Shown here: positions 1 through 8,854 of the stretch, in pieces
Layout of the letters: each line of letters begins with the position of its first letter
How positions within the stretch are numbered: position 1 is the stretch's first letter
Source of the DNA: Promethearchaeota archaeon
GTDB taxonomy: Archaea > Asgardarchaeota > Lokiarchaeia > Sigyniarchaeales > SOKP01
DNA length: 64,000 nt
Direction: 5' to 3'
NCBI GenBank assembly: GCA_016839555.1
Contig: JAEOUA010000012.1
Coordinates: forward strand, 248,001-312,000
Made by a program: the position numbers and the translations under genes
Notes under the pieces: generated by a model
Told to the model about the DNA's origin: nothing
What the model saw: only the letters and a program-made list of their open reading frames with translations
Database searches by the model: none

Positions 1-1
1 C

Positions 2-208
2 ATATCAGAAATTAAGATTTATGACTCATTTAGAGCGGGTTTTGATATTGACACAAAAAAAGATTTAGTACTTGCTTTTGAATATATGAAAATCTTAAAT
101 CTAACTAACACTAATATTTATAGATTTTTAATAAATAATTTGAATCTTAAATTAAAGAAATCTAATGATAATAACAGAGAATTTAGAATTAAAGAAAATT
201 ATAAATAG
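2..208 (+). CDS. C-terminal end of an unidentified protein (5' end outside window)
   Basis: One frame is open from the left edge to a TAG at 206-208 and encodes about 68 residues. The sequence is lysine- and asparagine-rich and mostly helical in character (for example KDLVLAFEYMKILNL). Codon use matches the rest of the window. The start lies outside the window, so the family cannot be judged. It converges with the coiled-coil gene on the opposite strand, with a gap of only 13 bases. I do not recognise it. Confidence 0.5.
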   Translation: MSEIKIYDSFRAGFDIDTKKDLVLAFEYMKILNLTNTNIYRFLINNLNLKLKKSNDNNREFRIKENYK

Positions 209-221
209 TCGATTTTAAATT

Positions 222-1457
222 TTAGAAGGAAAATTTAATTGTTAATTTAATTTTTTCACCAATAAAGTTTTCTACAAGTTTTTGAAACTCATCTCTGTCT
301 TTCTTAAGCCGAGCCAAATATTTCAGATAATCTCTATTTTTTCTTTCAATATCGCTTTCATTATGTTCTAATCTCTGAGTATACACTGAGATATCGTTTT
401 TTACAGACTCCAGTTTTTCATCTAAACCTTTACTTTGAATTTTTTTCCTAATTTTTTCAATAGTGCTTCTTATTTCTTTATATTGTTCTAAATTTTCATA
501 AATTTCCCGATCATCAAAAATTTTATTAATTTGGTCGATTGTCTTTTCTCTCTTGTCTGATTTCAAATTTAATTTATTTTGCTCAAGCACATGCCTGAGT
601 TGAACTAATAAACCTCGAAATTTAGTTAGGTCCTTTCCTTCCTTTCGTAGTACACCTATTGGATTTTTTACAAAAGCTCTCACATAATTTTCATCTATAT
701 TTGTTAAATGAATATTATCGCGCTCCACTTCTACTTTGAGTTTTTTTAATGCTTTTTTAAATGCTAATTCATTATTTATTTTTATTTTCAATTGAAATAG
801 ATTTTCTCTATTTTGTTTAAGCTTTTGAAATAAACTATCCTTTTCTAACTTTAATAAAGTTTTTTTTAATTCTTCTAATTCTTCTTTTATTTCTTCCTGT
901 TCTTTTTCAAACTGTTCTAAATTTTGTTTAGCATTTTCAATATTACTTCTAAGAGTATAAAATTTAGGGACTTTTTGGGACAAATCCTCCGCTTCTTTCA
1001 CATCATTATATTTTTTTAGTAAAAATTGTTCTAAAATGGATTGTTTTTTGCCAAGCTTTCTCGAAAGATAATTTAACTCCTTTATTTCTGATTGAACTTC
1101 GCTTTGAAATTTCGGGAGTGATTTTTTGGCTGCATCGTTAATACTAGTAAATAATTGCTTTACTGCTTTTAAAAGTTGATTAAGATCTTCATAACTTATA
1201 TGATCTTCAGGAATTTTAATCTCGTCAATTTCCTTTTTAATTTTATCACAAAAAAAATCTAAAGATTTCAGAGCTTTTTCATTAAGTCTATCCTTTACTT
1301 CTCGGAAGTGATTCATGCACGTTTTAATATCGAGCAAATTTTCCCTTATATCCTCAATTAACTTAAGCGCTACTTTCTTTTTTTTATTGAATATCTCATT
1401 TATCTTTTCTCTGTAAAAATCTTCGAAATCTTCAAGATTAATTTCAATTTCGGACAT
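222..1457 (-). CDS. Coiled-coil protein of unknown function, 411 aa
   Basis: The protein is almost entirely charged heptad-like helix (E/K/L/I/N rich). There is no signal peptide, no membrane segment and no enzyme motif. Long coiled-coil stretches span roughly residues 15-85, 120-240 and 330-400. It starts with ATG; the nearest upstream gene on the same strand begins 312 bases away, so it is probably transcribed alone. A structural or scaffold role is likely from composition only. I do not recognise a family, and resemblance to SMC or myosin-type proteins would be a composition artefact. Confidence 0.75.
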   Translation of the reverse strand: MSEIEINLEDFEDFYREKINEIFNKKKKVALKLIEDIRENLLDIKTCMNHFREVKDRLNEKALKSLDFFCDKIKKEIDEIKIPEDHISYEDLNQLLKAVKQLFTSINDAAKKSLPKFQSEVQSEIKELNYLSRKLGKKQSILEQFLLKKYNDVKEAEDLSQKVPKFYTLRSNIENAKQNLEQFEKEQEEIKEELEELKKTLLKLEKDSLFQKLKQNRENLFQLKIKINNELAFKKALKKLKVEVERDNIHLTNIDENYVRAFVKNPIGVLRKEGKDLTKFRGLLVQLRHVLEQNKLNLKSDKREKTIDQINKIFDDREIYENLEQYKEIRSTIEKIRKKIQSKGLDEKLESVKNDISVYTQRLEHNESDIERKNRDYLKYLARLKKDRDEFQKLVENFIGEKIKLTIKFSF

Positions 1458-1583
1458 ATTATTGGATCAATTAAAATGTTTCTATTTCTAAATTTTTTTT
1501 AATTTTTCTTCTAATCAAGTAAGTTTAAATTAAACCGGTTTAATTAATATTTTGGATGTTCAAAAATTCATAAAACGTAAGCA

Positions 1584-1769
1584 TTATTCATGATTAATTC
1601 TGTTCTTAATAGTTGATCTTAAAAGCGCCGTTTTAATCTTTCTTTTATCAAAACCAACCGTCTCGATTATTCTAATAATTTTCATTCGTCTTGCCTTGCC
1701 TTTTAATCCTTCCTCACTCATGAATTCATTTGCGAACTCCTCAATGTCTTCTTTATCCTTATCACTCAT
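1584..1769 (-). CDS. Small charged hypothetical protein, 61 aa
   Basis: This short ORF starts with ATG and has an acidic N-terminal half (DKDKEDIEEF) and a basic C-terminal half (KARRMKIIRIIE, then KRKIKTALLRSTIKNR). The pattern fits a small helical, possibly nucleic-acid-binding protein. Codon use is like that of the neighbours. It lies upstream of, and on the same strand as, the coiled-coil gene. No family is recognised; coding status rests on composition and an intact frame. Confidence 0.5.
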   Translation of the reverse strand: MSDKDKEDIEEFANEFMSEEGLKGKARRMKIIRIIETVGFDKRKIKTALLRSTIKNRINHE

Positions 1770-2093
1770 TTAAGTCTTTAAATGTTTATTTTAATAAAAA
1801 ATTTAAGGAGATTTCTTTTTTCTATTTTCATTTAATAATAAAACGATTAATCTAAAAGAATAATAATCATATTTTTTTAAGATCCTAATTTTAAAATCTT
1901 TTAAATCTATTCAAAGTAATGATTTATCTTGATCATGTAGTTTTCATTTTACAAAAATAATTATTATATTTTATAACAAAAAATAAATTATTATTTTAAT
2001 TTCCTAAAACAATGGAGATTTTGATTATAACATGTTTAATTTAACAATTAAAATATCAAATAAATAAAACAAAAAATAAAAAAGTTTGAAATT
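1770..2093. other. Intergenic region upstream of hdrA, no gene seen
   Basis: These 324 bases are very AT-rich and stop-dense in all frames. They separate a minus-strand gene from the plus-strand hdrA operon, so they should hold two divergent promoters. I cannot single out a TATA box, because A/T runs are everywhere. Confidence 0.5.
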
Positions 2094-4094
2094 ATGTCTG
2101 ATAATCAGACCAAAGATGTTATTAGAGTAGGAGTATATATTTGTGAGTGAGGAGTGAATATAGGTGCTACTATAGATTGCGAAGCTGTGAAAGATTTTGC
2201 TGAAACTCAACCAGATGTATTTATAGCAAGAGTGAATAAATTTACATGTAGCGATCCTGGTCAAGCGATTATTAAAAATGATATCTTGGAATTACATTTA
2301 AATAGAATCGTAGTTGCTGCATGTACACCAAAGATTCATGAGTCTACTTATCGAGCAGTACTAACTGAAGCAGGATTAAGCCCATATTATTTTCAAATGG
2401 TAAATTTAAGAGAGCAATGTTCTTTTGTACATTCTAATAGGAAGGAGGAGGCAACAGAAAAAGCGAAGAATTTAGTTTTAGCGGGAATAAATCGTGCTCG
2501 AGAATTAGAATCAATTCCTAGAAAAGAGATACCCATAGAACATTCTGTTCTTATCGTAGGAGCAGGGATTGCTGGCATGAATGCTGCTTTAGATTTAGCG
2601 AACCAAGGTATTAATGTATATCTTGTTGAGAAAGAACCGACAATTGGAGGAAAAATGGCCCAGTTAGATAGAATTTTTCCAACAGATGATTGCGGTATAT
2701 GAGTATTGGCACCAATTATGGTGAATACCTCAAAACATCCGAATATTAATTTATTGACTTATAGTGAAGTAGTTGAATTTAGTGGGATTACTGGTAATTT
2801 TAATGTACGGATAAAGAAAAAACCTCGATATGTTGATGAAGAAAAATGTACTGGTTGTGGATTATGTACCACAAAATGTCCTATGAGTGTTCCTAGTGAA
2901 TTTGATCGAGGAATTGGAGAGCGCAGTGCAATATATATTCCATTTCCCCAAGCAGTTCCCAAGTTTGCGTTAATTGATAAGGAAATGTGCATTGAATGTA
3001 AAAATTGTGAGCGAACTTGTCCTGCAGAAGCGATTAATTTCGAGCAAGAAATAGAATATCTGGATGTTAAAGTTGGATCAGTGATTATTGCTACTGGCTG
3101 GGACGAATACCCCATCTGGAAAACAAATGAGTATAAATATGGCATTTATCCTGATGTGATAACCCAAATAGAACTAGAGAGAATGTTAAGCCCAATAGGC
3201 CCTACTGATGGACATATTTATAGAATATCAGATGGTAAAACACCAAATAAAATAGCAATGATTCAATGTGTGGGGTCAAGAACCTTAAGAGGGAATCGAT
3301 ATTGTTCTGCAGTGTGTTGCAATGTTGCCTTAAAAAATGCTCAGTTATTAAAACAAGAATATCCAGATATGGAAATAATAATATTTTATATTGATATCCG
3401 TAGCCCTGATAAAGGTAATGAAGAATATTACAGAAAGATTAGGGAATCTGATATTATTTTTATTAAAGGAAAACCAGGAGATATCAAATTAATTGATGAT
3501 GGAACTATGAGATTATTTTATGATAATAGCTTATTAGATGAAGTTACTCATTTAGATGTAGATTTATTAGTATTATCTACGGGAATTATTCCATCAAAAG
3601 GTACCACTGAAATGGTTAAAGTAATGGGTTTAGAAGAAGGTCCTGCTCAATTTTTATCGGAAATTCATGGGTGTTTAAAACCTCAAGAAACTAAAGATAT
3701 GGGAATATATATATGTGGGTGTGCTGCCGGACCAAAAAGTATTCCATATTCAGTTTCAACAGCTTTAGCTGCTGCGAGCAAGGCTTCAACACTTCTTTCA
3801 AAGGACACTATTTATCAGGAATTAATAATAGCCGAAGTTGATAAAAATCTATGTATGGGATGTCATCGGTGTGAAAAAAGTTGTTTTTATGATGCAATTA
3901 AAGTAGGAGAAGATGATATAGCACTCGTTGATGAACTAAAATGTAAGGGTTGTGGAGTATGCGTTACGGTTTGTCCTGCTCGAGCAATAGATTTGAAATA
4001 TTACCGAGATCATCAATTTGAAGAGGAAATAAAAGGAATTGGTGCAACAGAGATTATTGAAATAAAAAATATGGAGCCTGAAATTAAAAAATAG
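2094..4094 (+). CDS. hdrA: Heterodisulfide reductase subunit A (HdrA), selenoprotein with two UGA-encoded Sec
   Basis: HdrA is the FAD- and iron-sulfur-containing subunit that performs flavin-based electron bifurcation in cytosolic Hdr complexes. The 666-residue frame is continuous if UGA at 2148-2150 (residue 19) and UGA at 2700-2702 (residue 203) are read as selenocysteine. The first falls in VYICE-U-GVNIG, where relatives have Cys. The second falls in TDDCGI-U-VLAP, the conserved cluster-ligand position that is Sec in some methanogen HdrA. The FAD motif GAGIAG is at 157-162. Four ferredoxin-type Cys sets are seen: 252/255/258/262, 299/302/305/309, 587/590/593/597 and 617/620/623/627. Start ATG 2094 gives the usual HdrA length. 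Gene callers that treat UGA as stop will split it in two. vhuD follows 21 bases downstream. Confidence 0.93.
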
Positions 4095-4115
4095 TTGAAC
4101 TAATGGTGATAAAAT

Positions 4116-4535
4116 ATGTCAATAAAAAATAATAGAAGAAACATAATAGCATTTGGTTGTGACAAATGAGGGTATTCCGTGGCTGATTTGACAGGTACTA
4201 CAAGAAAAACGTATACAACAGATTTCCGTATGATTAGAGTTAGATGTACTGGGAGGATTGGTATTCATTTAATAATGAACTGCTTTCTAAACGGTGCTGA
4301 TGGAGTTGCAATTATCTCTTGAAAGAAAGGAGAATGCGATTATGGGAATGGGAACTTAATAGCTAATGAACACGTCAAAATTCTAAAGAAAATATTTAAT
4401 CATCTGGGAATCTCAGAAGACAGAGTTCAGCAATATTTTTGTTCTGCTGCTGAAGTAGAAAATTTTTTAAATTCTATAGAAGATATTTCAAAAAAAATTC
4501 ATTCACTCCCTCCATTACCAAAAAAACCGAAATGA
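4116..4535 (+). CDS. vhuD: MvhD/VhuD-type [2Fe-2S] electron-transfer subunit, selenoprotein with two Sec
   Basis: MvhD/VhuD passes electrons from a hydrogenase or dehydrogenase to HdrA through a [2Fe-2S] cluster. The 139-residue frame contains UGA at 4167-4169 (residue 18, in C15-D-K-U18) and UGA at 4320-4322 (residue 69, in IIS-U-KKGEC74). Both replace Cys of the family's CxxC and CHxGxC cluster motifs. The family signature ADLTGTTR (23-30) and RCTGR (43-47) is present. GGTGAT, a good ribosome-binding sequence, lies five bases before ATG 4116. It ends at a UGA (4533-4535) directly before the SECIS hairpin; if that UGA were also recoded, the frame would run on to TAG at 4557-4559. No standard ORF finder would report it. 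Confidence 0.9.
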
Positions 4536-4592
4536 ATGACTCTTTCGAAAAAATATTAGTCGAAAGATGACTTACCTTGCAAAGGTATTCGG
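4527..4592 (+). promoter_or_regulatory. Putative SECIS element, eukaryote-like (kink-turn plus A-rich apical loop)
   Basis: Helix TCTTTCGA (4541-4548) pairs perfectly with TCGAAAGA (4560-4567) around an 11-base loop starting AAAAA. It is flanked by AUGA on the 5' side (4536-4539) and UGA on the 3' side (4568-4570), the arrangement of the non-Watson-Crick UGA/GA quartet in eukaryotic SECIS. CCGAA (4527-4531) can pair with TTCGG (4588-4592) to close a basal helix, with a second hairpin TACCTT/AAGGTA (4573-4587) inside it. It lies immediately 3' of the vhuD stop. Published work on Lokiarchaeota describes SECIS elements of this eukaryote-like kind. The pairing is seen; the function is inferred. 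Confidence 0.8.
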
Positions 4593-4647
4593 AAAAAAAC
4601 AATTTTTTGAAATATTTAAGATAAAATTAATAGCATGACAAAGAAAT

Positions 4648-6147
4648 ATGAATAAAAAAGTAGATATCTCTTGGAATTATCTTGAGAATGTTACAGAGGC
4701 TCTAGACTCTTATAAAATCCGAGCATTTATCGATGCTAAGGATGAAATTATTGATTGTGGGGTTTATAATGAATATCAATTTTTTGAAATTCTTTTTAAA
4801 ATGATTGATGAGGAAAAATTAAAATTTGAGTTATATAATTATTTAAAAAATAATCAAGATAATGGATTTTCAATTATTAAACAATTTTCTGAAGAAAAGA
4901 AAATTAAAATAAAAAAAGTATTAAGTTTACTTGAATTGTTAGAGATTGAAGGCTTAATTTTCTTAGAAGATATTAATAAATCCAATCAAAATGAAGATAT
5001 AAATGAAATTTTTACCAAAAATTTTGAAGATATTCTAATTAAAGTGAAAAAATCTTCTCTAAAAGAGTTAAAAACTATATATGAACCAGTAAAAGTAATT
5101 TTCAACTCAAATATTTGTGCTGGATGTGGAATTTGTGCTGGGATCTGTCCAATGGATTGTATCAATATCCAAAATGGTTATGGTGAAATAGATGAAAATA
5201 AATGTATCAGATGTGGGTTATGTTATTTTGTTTGCCCAAGATCATTTCTTCCAGCTGAAATTTTAAATATTTATCAAAACAAAACATCTAATATCAAAAA
5301 TAATAAAAATCTTGGACCATATTTAGAAGCATATGTCGCAAGGACAAAAGTTAAAGAAATAAAAGCAGCTTGCCAAGATGGGGGGGTTTCAAGTACTTGT
5401 ATCCTTTATTTATTAAATACCAATGAAATTGATGCGGCTTTAGGAGCAAAAATTGGACAAAATCCATGGTGTCCAGAACCCACAATAATCAAAAATAAAG
5501 ATGATATAATCAATTCTGCTGGAACAAAATATGTTAATAATCCAAATTTAAAATTATTAAATAAGTTCAATCTTGAAGATAAGAAAATTGCGGTAATTGG
5601 AGTACCATGTATGATGCAAGCTTTATTGAAATCTAAAATTTACAATATTAATATTCCTTCCATAAATTCTGTTAAATACCGTATAGGAATATTTTGTATG
5701 GAATCTTTTTCTTATGAACAAGGATTTTTAAAAATATGTGAGAAACTAAATGTAGATTTAAGAGATATAAAAAAAACGAATATAGATAAAGGTAAATTTT
5801 TAATTCATACAAATAATGATGATATATTAAGCATTCCAATTAAAGAAATAAATCATTTAGCCAGAGAAGATTGTGAAGTTTGTTTTGATCTTACTTCTGA
5901 ATCTGCTGATATTTCTATAGGTTCGATCGGTGCACCCTTAGGCTGGAATTCTGTATTAATAAGAACACAAAAAGGAAAAGAATTATTTGAAGCTCTGATA
6001 AACAATGATTTAATTGAATCGAAACCAATAGAAGAGGTTAAACCTGGCTTAGAACTGCTTAAAAAAACCGCCATTGGAAAGAAAAAGAATAGTTATAAAC
6101 ATATTATTAAGAAATTGGAGCAAAATAAAAAAGTACCAATATATTAA
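4648..6147 (+). CDS. FrhB/FdhB-family F420-linked iron-sulfur flavoprotein with N-terminal extension
   Basis: This is the coenzyme F420 hydrogenase/dehydrogenase beta-subunit family, which exchanges electrons between F420 or another donor and partner subunits through FAD and [4Fe-4S] clusters. Two ferredoxin sets are at Cys 157/160/163/167 and 186/189/192/196. The family core follows, with ACQDGGVSST near 241 and GVPCMMQALL near 324. Residues 1-130 are an extra domain; 70-110 resembles a small helix-turn-helix fold (inferred from residue pattern). It lies 112 bases after vhuD with the SECIS between, so one transcript is likely. Context makes it the electron entry or exit module for HdrA-VhuD. 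The exact partner substrate is not determined. Confidence 0.82.
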   Translation: MNKKVDISWNYLENVTEALDSYKIRAFIDAKDEIIDCGVYNEYQFFEILFKMIDEEKLKFELYNYLKNNQDNGFSIIKQFSEEKKIKIKKVLSLLELLEIEGLIFLEDINKSNQNEDINEIFTKNFEDILIKVKKSSLKELKTIYEPVKVIFNSNICAGCGICAGICPMDCINIQNGYGEIDENKCIRCGLCYFVCPRSFLPAEILNIYQNKTSNIKNNKNLGPYLEAYVARTKVKEIKAACQDGGVSSTCILYLLNTNEIDAALGAKIGQNPWCPEPTIIKNKDDIINSAGTKYVNNPNLKLLNKFNLEDKKIAVIGVPCMMQALLKSKIYNINIPSINSVKYRIGIFCMESFSYEQGFLKICEKLNVDLRDIKKTNIDKGKFLIHTNNDDILSIPIKEINHLAREDCEVCFDLTSESADISIGSIGAPLGWNSVLIRTQKGKELFEALINNDLIESKPIEEVKPGLELLKKTAIGKKKNSYKHIIKKLEQNKKVPIY

Positions 6148-6227
6148 AATTAGTTTCCAGAAATTTTCTTTTTTCTATTTAATGGCTAATTTGAATTAAA
6201 TAACAAGTTTTATAGATCTTTTAAATA

Positions 6228-7340
6228 TTACTTATTAATGAGGATTTCCTTTTTTTTGTATTTATTTTCTATAGATACTGTTAAATATAATGCTAATTGA
6301 GAAATTTGATGTTTTAAAGAAAATTTTTTGCCATATTTCTTATACATAAATCTTAGAAAAAAATAAAAAACCGCAATAAGCACAAAATAGCTAATAAAAT
6401 ATTTGAATATGAAAAACTCATGACCAACAACACCTATAAGATAAGAAAAAGTCACGCTATGAAGAACAAAAATAGTGAGAGAATAATAAGAAAAATAGAA
6501 AAAGAATTTATATTCCTTTTTAAAATTAAAAATTTCTAATTTCTCAACAATAAATAGTATATTAAAAACAAGGAATTGTAGACCAGATGAATAAATTAAC
6601 CAACAGATTGAATTTCCTTCAAATACACAAGAAGGTGAATAGAGAAAAATAATGGTTATCAAGGAAGACCCTATTATTAAAAAGGGAATAGTTACAGTTT
6701 TAATAAATTTTTTATTAGAGACTTTAGTTTTTTCATTTAAGACTTTTGAATAAATAAGATCTCCCATAAGAGTGCCAAAAATAAAAAATGGAAAATATCC
6801 CAAAATTGGGGAAAAAAGAAAACCATTATAAAAAATATAATAAATAATGCCATTTTTATCCAAAATTTCTAATAGAAATTGAAATAAAAATAAAAAAATA
6901 AGTGCGACAATAATTTTTGTTATTTTTTTTGCATTTAATAAAGGCCATATTAATATCATAGATATTGAAAGTGTTTGGAAGATATTCCATATCCACAAAT
7001 ACTCTAAAGATCCCCAAGTAATCGTTATTAATAAATTATATTGAAGAAATCCTAATGTGAATAGTAAAATTGCCCTCAAAAAATGCATTAGACGATATTT
7101 TTTATAATCTTTATTTTTTTTACCCTGCATCTTATTCATACTATTATGAAAAGATAAGCATAGGCTCAATCCTGATATAAACACAAATCCTTCTGCCCCA
7201 ATCCCGTCAATTAATTTTACAATTGAATCAAAAATAAGATTAGAACCAAATTTTCGACCCCATATTGACATGTGTAAAAAAATCATAAAAGCAATATCAA
7301 ATCCTCTAAAAATATCAATGCTTACGAATCTTTTCTTCAT
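6228..7340 (-). CDS. Multi-pass membrane protein, DUF1624/HGSNAT-like acyltransferase
   Basis: The N-terminus RFVSIDIFRGFDIAFMIFLH followed by GAEGFVFISGLSLCLSF matches the pattern of the heparan-alpha-glucosaminide N-acetyltransferase / DUF1624 membrane family, whose members move acetyl groups across membranes onto sugars. About ten hydrophobic helices fill the 370 residues. The last 40 residues are basic and cytoplasmic in character. It is divergent from the uS13 gene, with 173 bases between. Substrate is unknown. The family call rests on the N-terminal motif and topology. Confidence 0.6.
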   Translation of the reverse strand: MKKRFVSIDIFRGFDIAFMIFLHMSIWGRKFGSNLIFDSIVKLIDGIGAEGFVFISGLSLCLSFHNSMNKMQGKKNKDYKKYRLMHFLRAILLFTLGFLQYNLLITITWGSLEYLWIWNIFQTLSISMILIWPLLNAKKITKIIVALIFLFLFQFLLEILDKNGIIYYIFYNGFLFSPILGYFPFFIFGTLMGDLIYSKVLNEKTKVSNKKFIKTVTIPFLIIGSSLITIIFLYSPSCVFEGNSICWLIYSSGLQFLVFNILFIVEKLEIFNFKKEYKFFFYFSYYSLTIFVLHSVTFSYLIGVVGHEFFIFKYFISYFVLIAVFYFFLRFMYKKYGKKFSLKHQISQLALYLTVSIENKYKKKEILINK

Positions 7341-7513
7341 ATTAGAGAATAGTTATTTTAATTCTTGAATAAATCCTTTATTTTTAAAAACTTTTATTTT
7401 TTTTAAATTATGTGCTTTTCATAGGCTCCTATTGATAGATAGGGAAATAAAAAAATTAATATTTTATATTGAATTTGTAGAAATATATTATTCATATAAA
7501 AGTAAACATAAAT

Positions 7514-8029
7514 ATGAGCCAACAACCAATAAGACCTCAGAGTTTTAAAGAGCAAGTTTTCTTTCGAAAATTACGAACTAGAGTAGATGGAAAAGCTAAA
7601 GTTGATTATGGTTTAACTCAGATTAAAGGAATTGGCAGAAGATTTGCTCAAGCTATATTGAAAACTGCAGATATTGACCCGAATTTAAGAATGGGAGCAT
7701 TATCCGAAAAAAACATTAATACTCTAGAAGAAATAATCTTATCTCCAGTAGAAAATGGAATCCCTAACTGGATGGTAAACAGAAAAAAAGATTTAAGAGA
7801 TGGTGAAGATAAACACCTTTTAGGAAACCAATTAGAAATTAGTGTAAAAAGGGATATTGATCGAATGAAAAAGATTAAAAGTTATAAAGGGATAAGGCAT
7901 CAATTAGGATTAAAGGTTCGTGGTCAAAGAACAAAAAGTACCGGACGCCATGGACTTGTTATTGGAGTACAAAGGAAAAAAATCAGAGCTCAAATGGCTA
8001 AAAAGAGAAAGAAAAAAGAGGGAAAGTAA
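7514..8029 (+). CDS. rps13: Small ribosomal subunit protein uS13
   Basis: Head protein of the 30S subunit that contacts tRNA and the large subunit. The helix-two-turn-helix signature GLTQIKGIGRRFAQAIL (residues 36-52) and the C-terminal HQLGLKVRGQRTKSTGRHG are diagnostic. At 171 residues it has the archaeal/eukaryotic length, longer than bacterial S13. A lysine/arginine-rich tail ends in KKRKKKEGK. The stop codon is directly followed by the uS4 ATG, so the two are co-transcribed and probably translationally coupled. Confidence 0.97.
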   Translation: MSQQPIRPQSFKEQVFFRKLRTRVDGKAKVDYGLTQIKGIGRRFAQAILKTADIDPNLRMGALSEKNINTLEEIILSPVENGIPNWMVNRKKDLRDGEDKHLLGNQLEISVKRDIDRMKKIKSYKGIRHQLGLKVRGQRTKSTGRHGLVIGVQRKKIRAQMAKKRKKKEGK

Positions 8030-8524
8030 ATGGGAGATCCACGTAGATTAAAAAAGAAATTTAAAAAGCCCAAACATCCTTATCAAAAAGATAGGATTAT
8101 GGAAGAGCTGGAATTTATTGGTAAATATGGACTTCGAAATAAGCGAGAATTCTGGAAAATGAGATCAAAATTAGCAAGATGGCGTCAAATTGCACGACAA
8201 TCAAGAACACTTCCCTTAGAAAGGGCTCAAGAAGTCCAAAAAGCATTAATTAACAAACTGATTCGACTAGGCATTTTAGGACCTGAATCGACCTTTGAAG
8301 ATATCCTTCAATTGACTGTCGAAGACGTTCTTCGAAGAAGACTTCAAACACTTGTTTTTGAGCATGGTTTAGCTAACACAGTTTATCATGCCCGCCAATT
8401 AATCGTACACAAACATATACAAGTTGGCGATAAACGAATAAACTCTCCCTCTCATCTTGTAAAGAGTGAAGAAGAAGATCTAATCCAAATTGCGCCTACT
8501 TCTCCTTTAGCAAGCGCAAAATAA
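8030..8524 (+). CDS. rps4: Small ribosomal subunit protein uS4
   Basis: Primary 16S rRNA-binding protein of the 30S body. It begins MGDPRRLKKKFKKPKHPY, as archaeal uS4 does. The S4 RNA-binding domain lies near residues 108-160 (RRLQTLVFEHGLANTVYHARQLIVHKHIQVG). Length (164 aa) is slightly short of many archaeal uS4 proteins but no domain is missing. It starts on the base after the uS13 stop. In most archaea uS11 and rpo3 follow immediately; here a minus-strand gene intervenes. Confidence 0.97.
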   Translation: MGDPRRLKKKFKKPKHPYQKDRIMEELEFIGKYGLRNKREFWKMRSKLARWRQIARQSRTLPLERAQEVQKALINKLIRLGILGPESTFEDILQLTVEDVLRRRLQTLVFEHGLANTVYHARQLIVHKHIQVGDKRINSPSHLVKSEEEDLIQIAPTSPLASAK

Positions 8525-8620
8525 TAGAGGAATAATTGGCTATCTATTTTTATTAAATTTCTTAAAGAAAGTTAAATAAAAAAAAAGAAGTTATTTTATT
8601 AATAAAATTGAGAATTCTAT

Positions 8621-8854
8621 TTACATACCAGTTCTAGTAATTCCCATATAAACATATATCCATGAAATAGCTATTAAAGCCATTCCTATAAATCCTAGAA
8701 TCTCAACCCAGTCAAAGATGAGAATTACATTTCCACCACGACCAAGAGCTGTTCTTGTAGTGCCAAGAATACAAAGGAATAAAAGAACTAATCCAATAAT
8801 GGTTAAAATGAGAGATATTATTACAGTTTTTTTTTCTGGGGGACTATATGGCAT
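8621..8854 (-). CDS. Small membrane protein of unknown function, 77 aa
   Basis: Two clear membrane segments are seen (about residues 9-32 and 46-70) with a short basic loop around RTALGRGG. It starts with ATG. It is encoded opposite to the ribosomal genes and sits between uS4 and uS11, breaking an otherwise conserved order. I do not recognise a family. Confidence 0.6.
   Translation of the reverse strand: MPYSPPEKKTVIISLILTIIGLVLLFLCILGTTRTALGRGGNVILIFDWVEILGFIGMALIAISWIYVYMGITRTGM

Noticed and set aside
2154..2702. Separate 182-aa and 462-aa HdrA fragments (two ORFs)
   Set aside because: They lie in one frame split only by UGA at a conserved Cys/Sec position, so they are one selenoprotein gene, not a frameshifted pseudogene.
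2025..3145. Minus-strand ORFs opposite hdrA
   Set aside because: They mirror the coding strand of an unmistakable HdrA and have no family features or ribosome sites.
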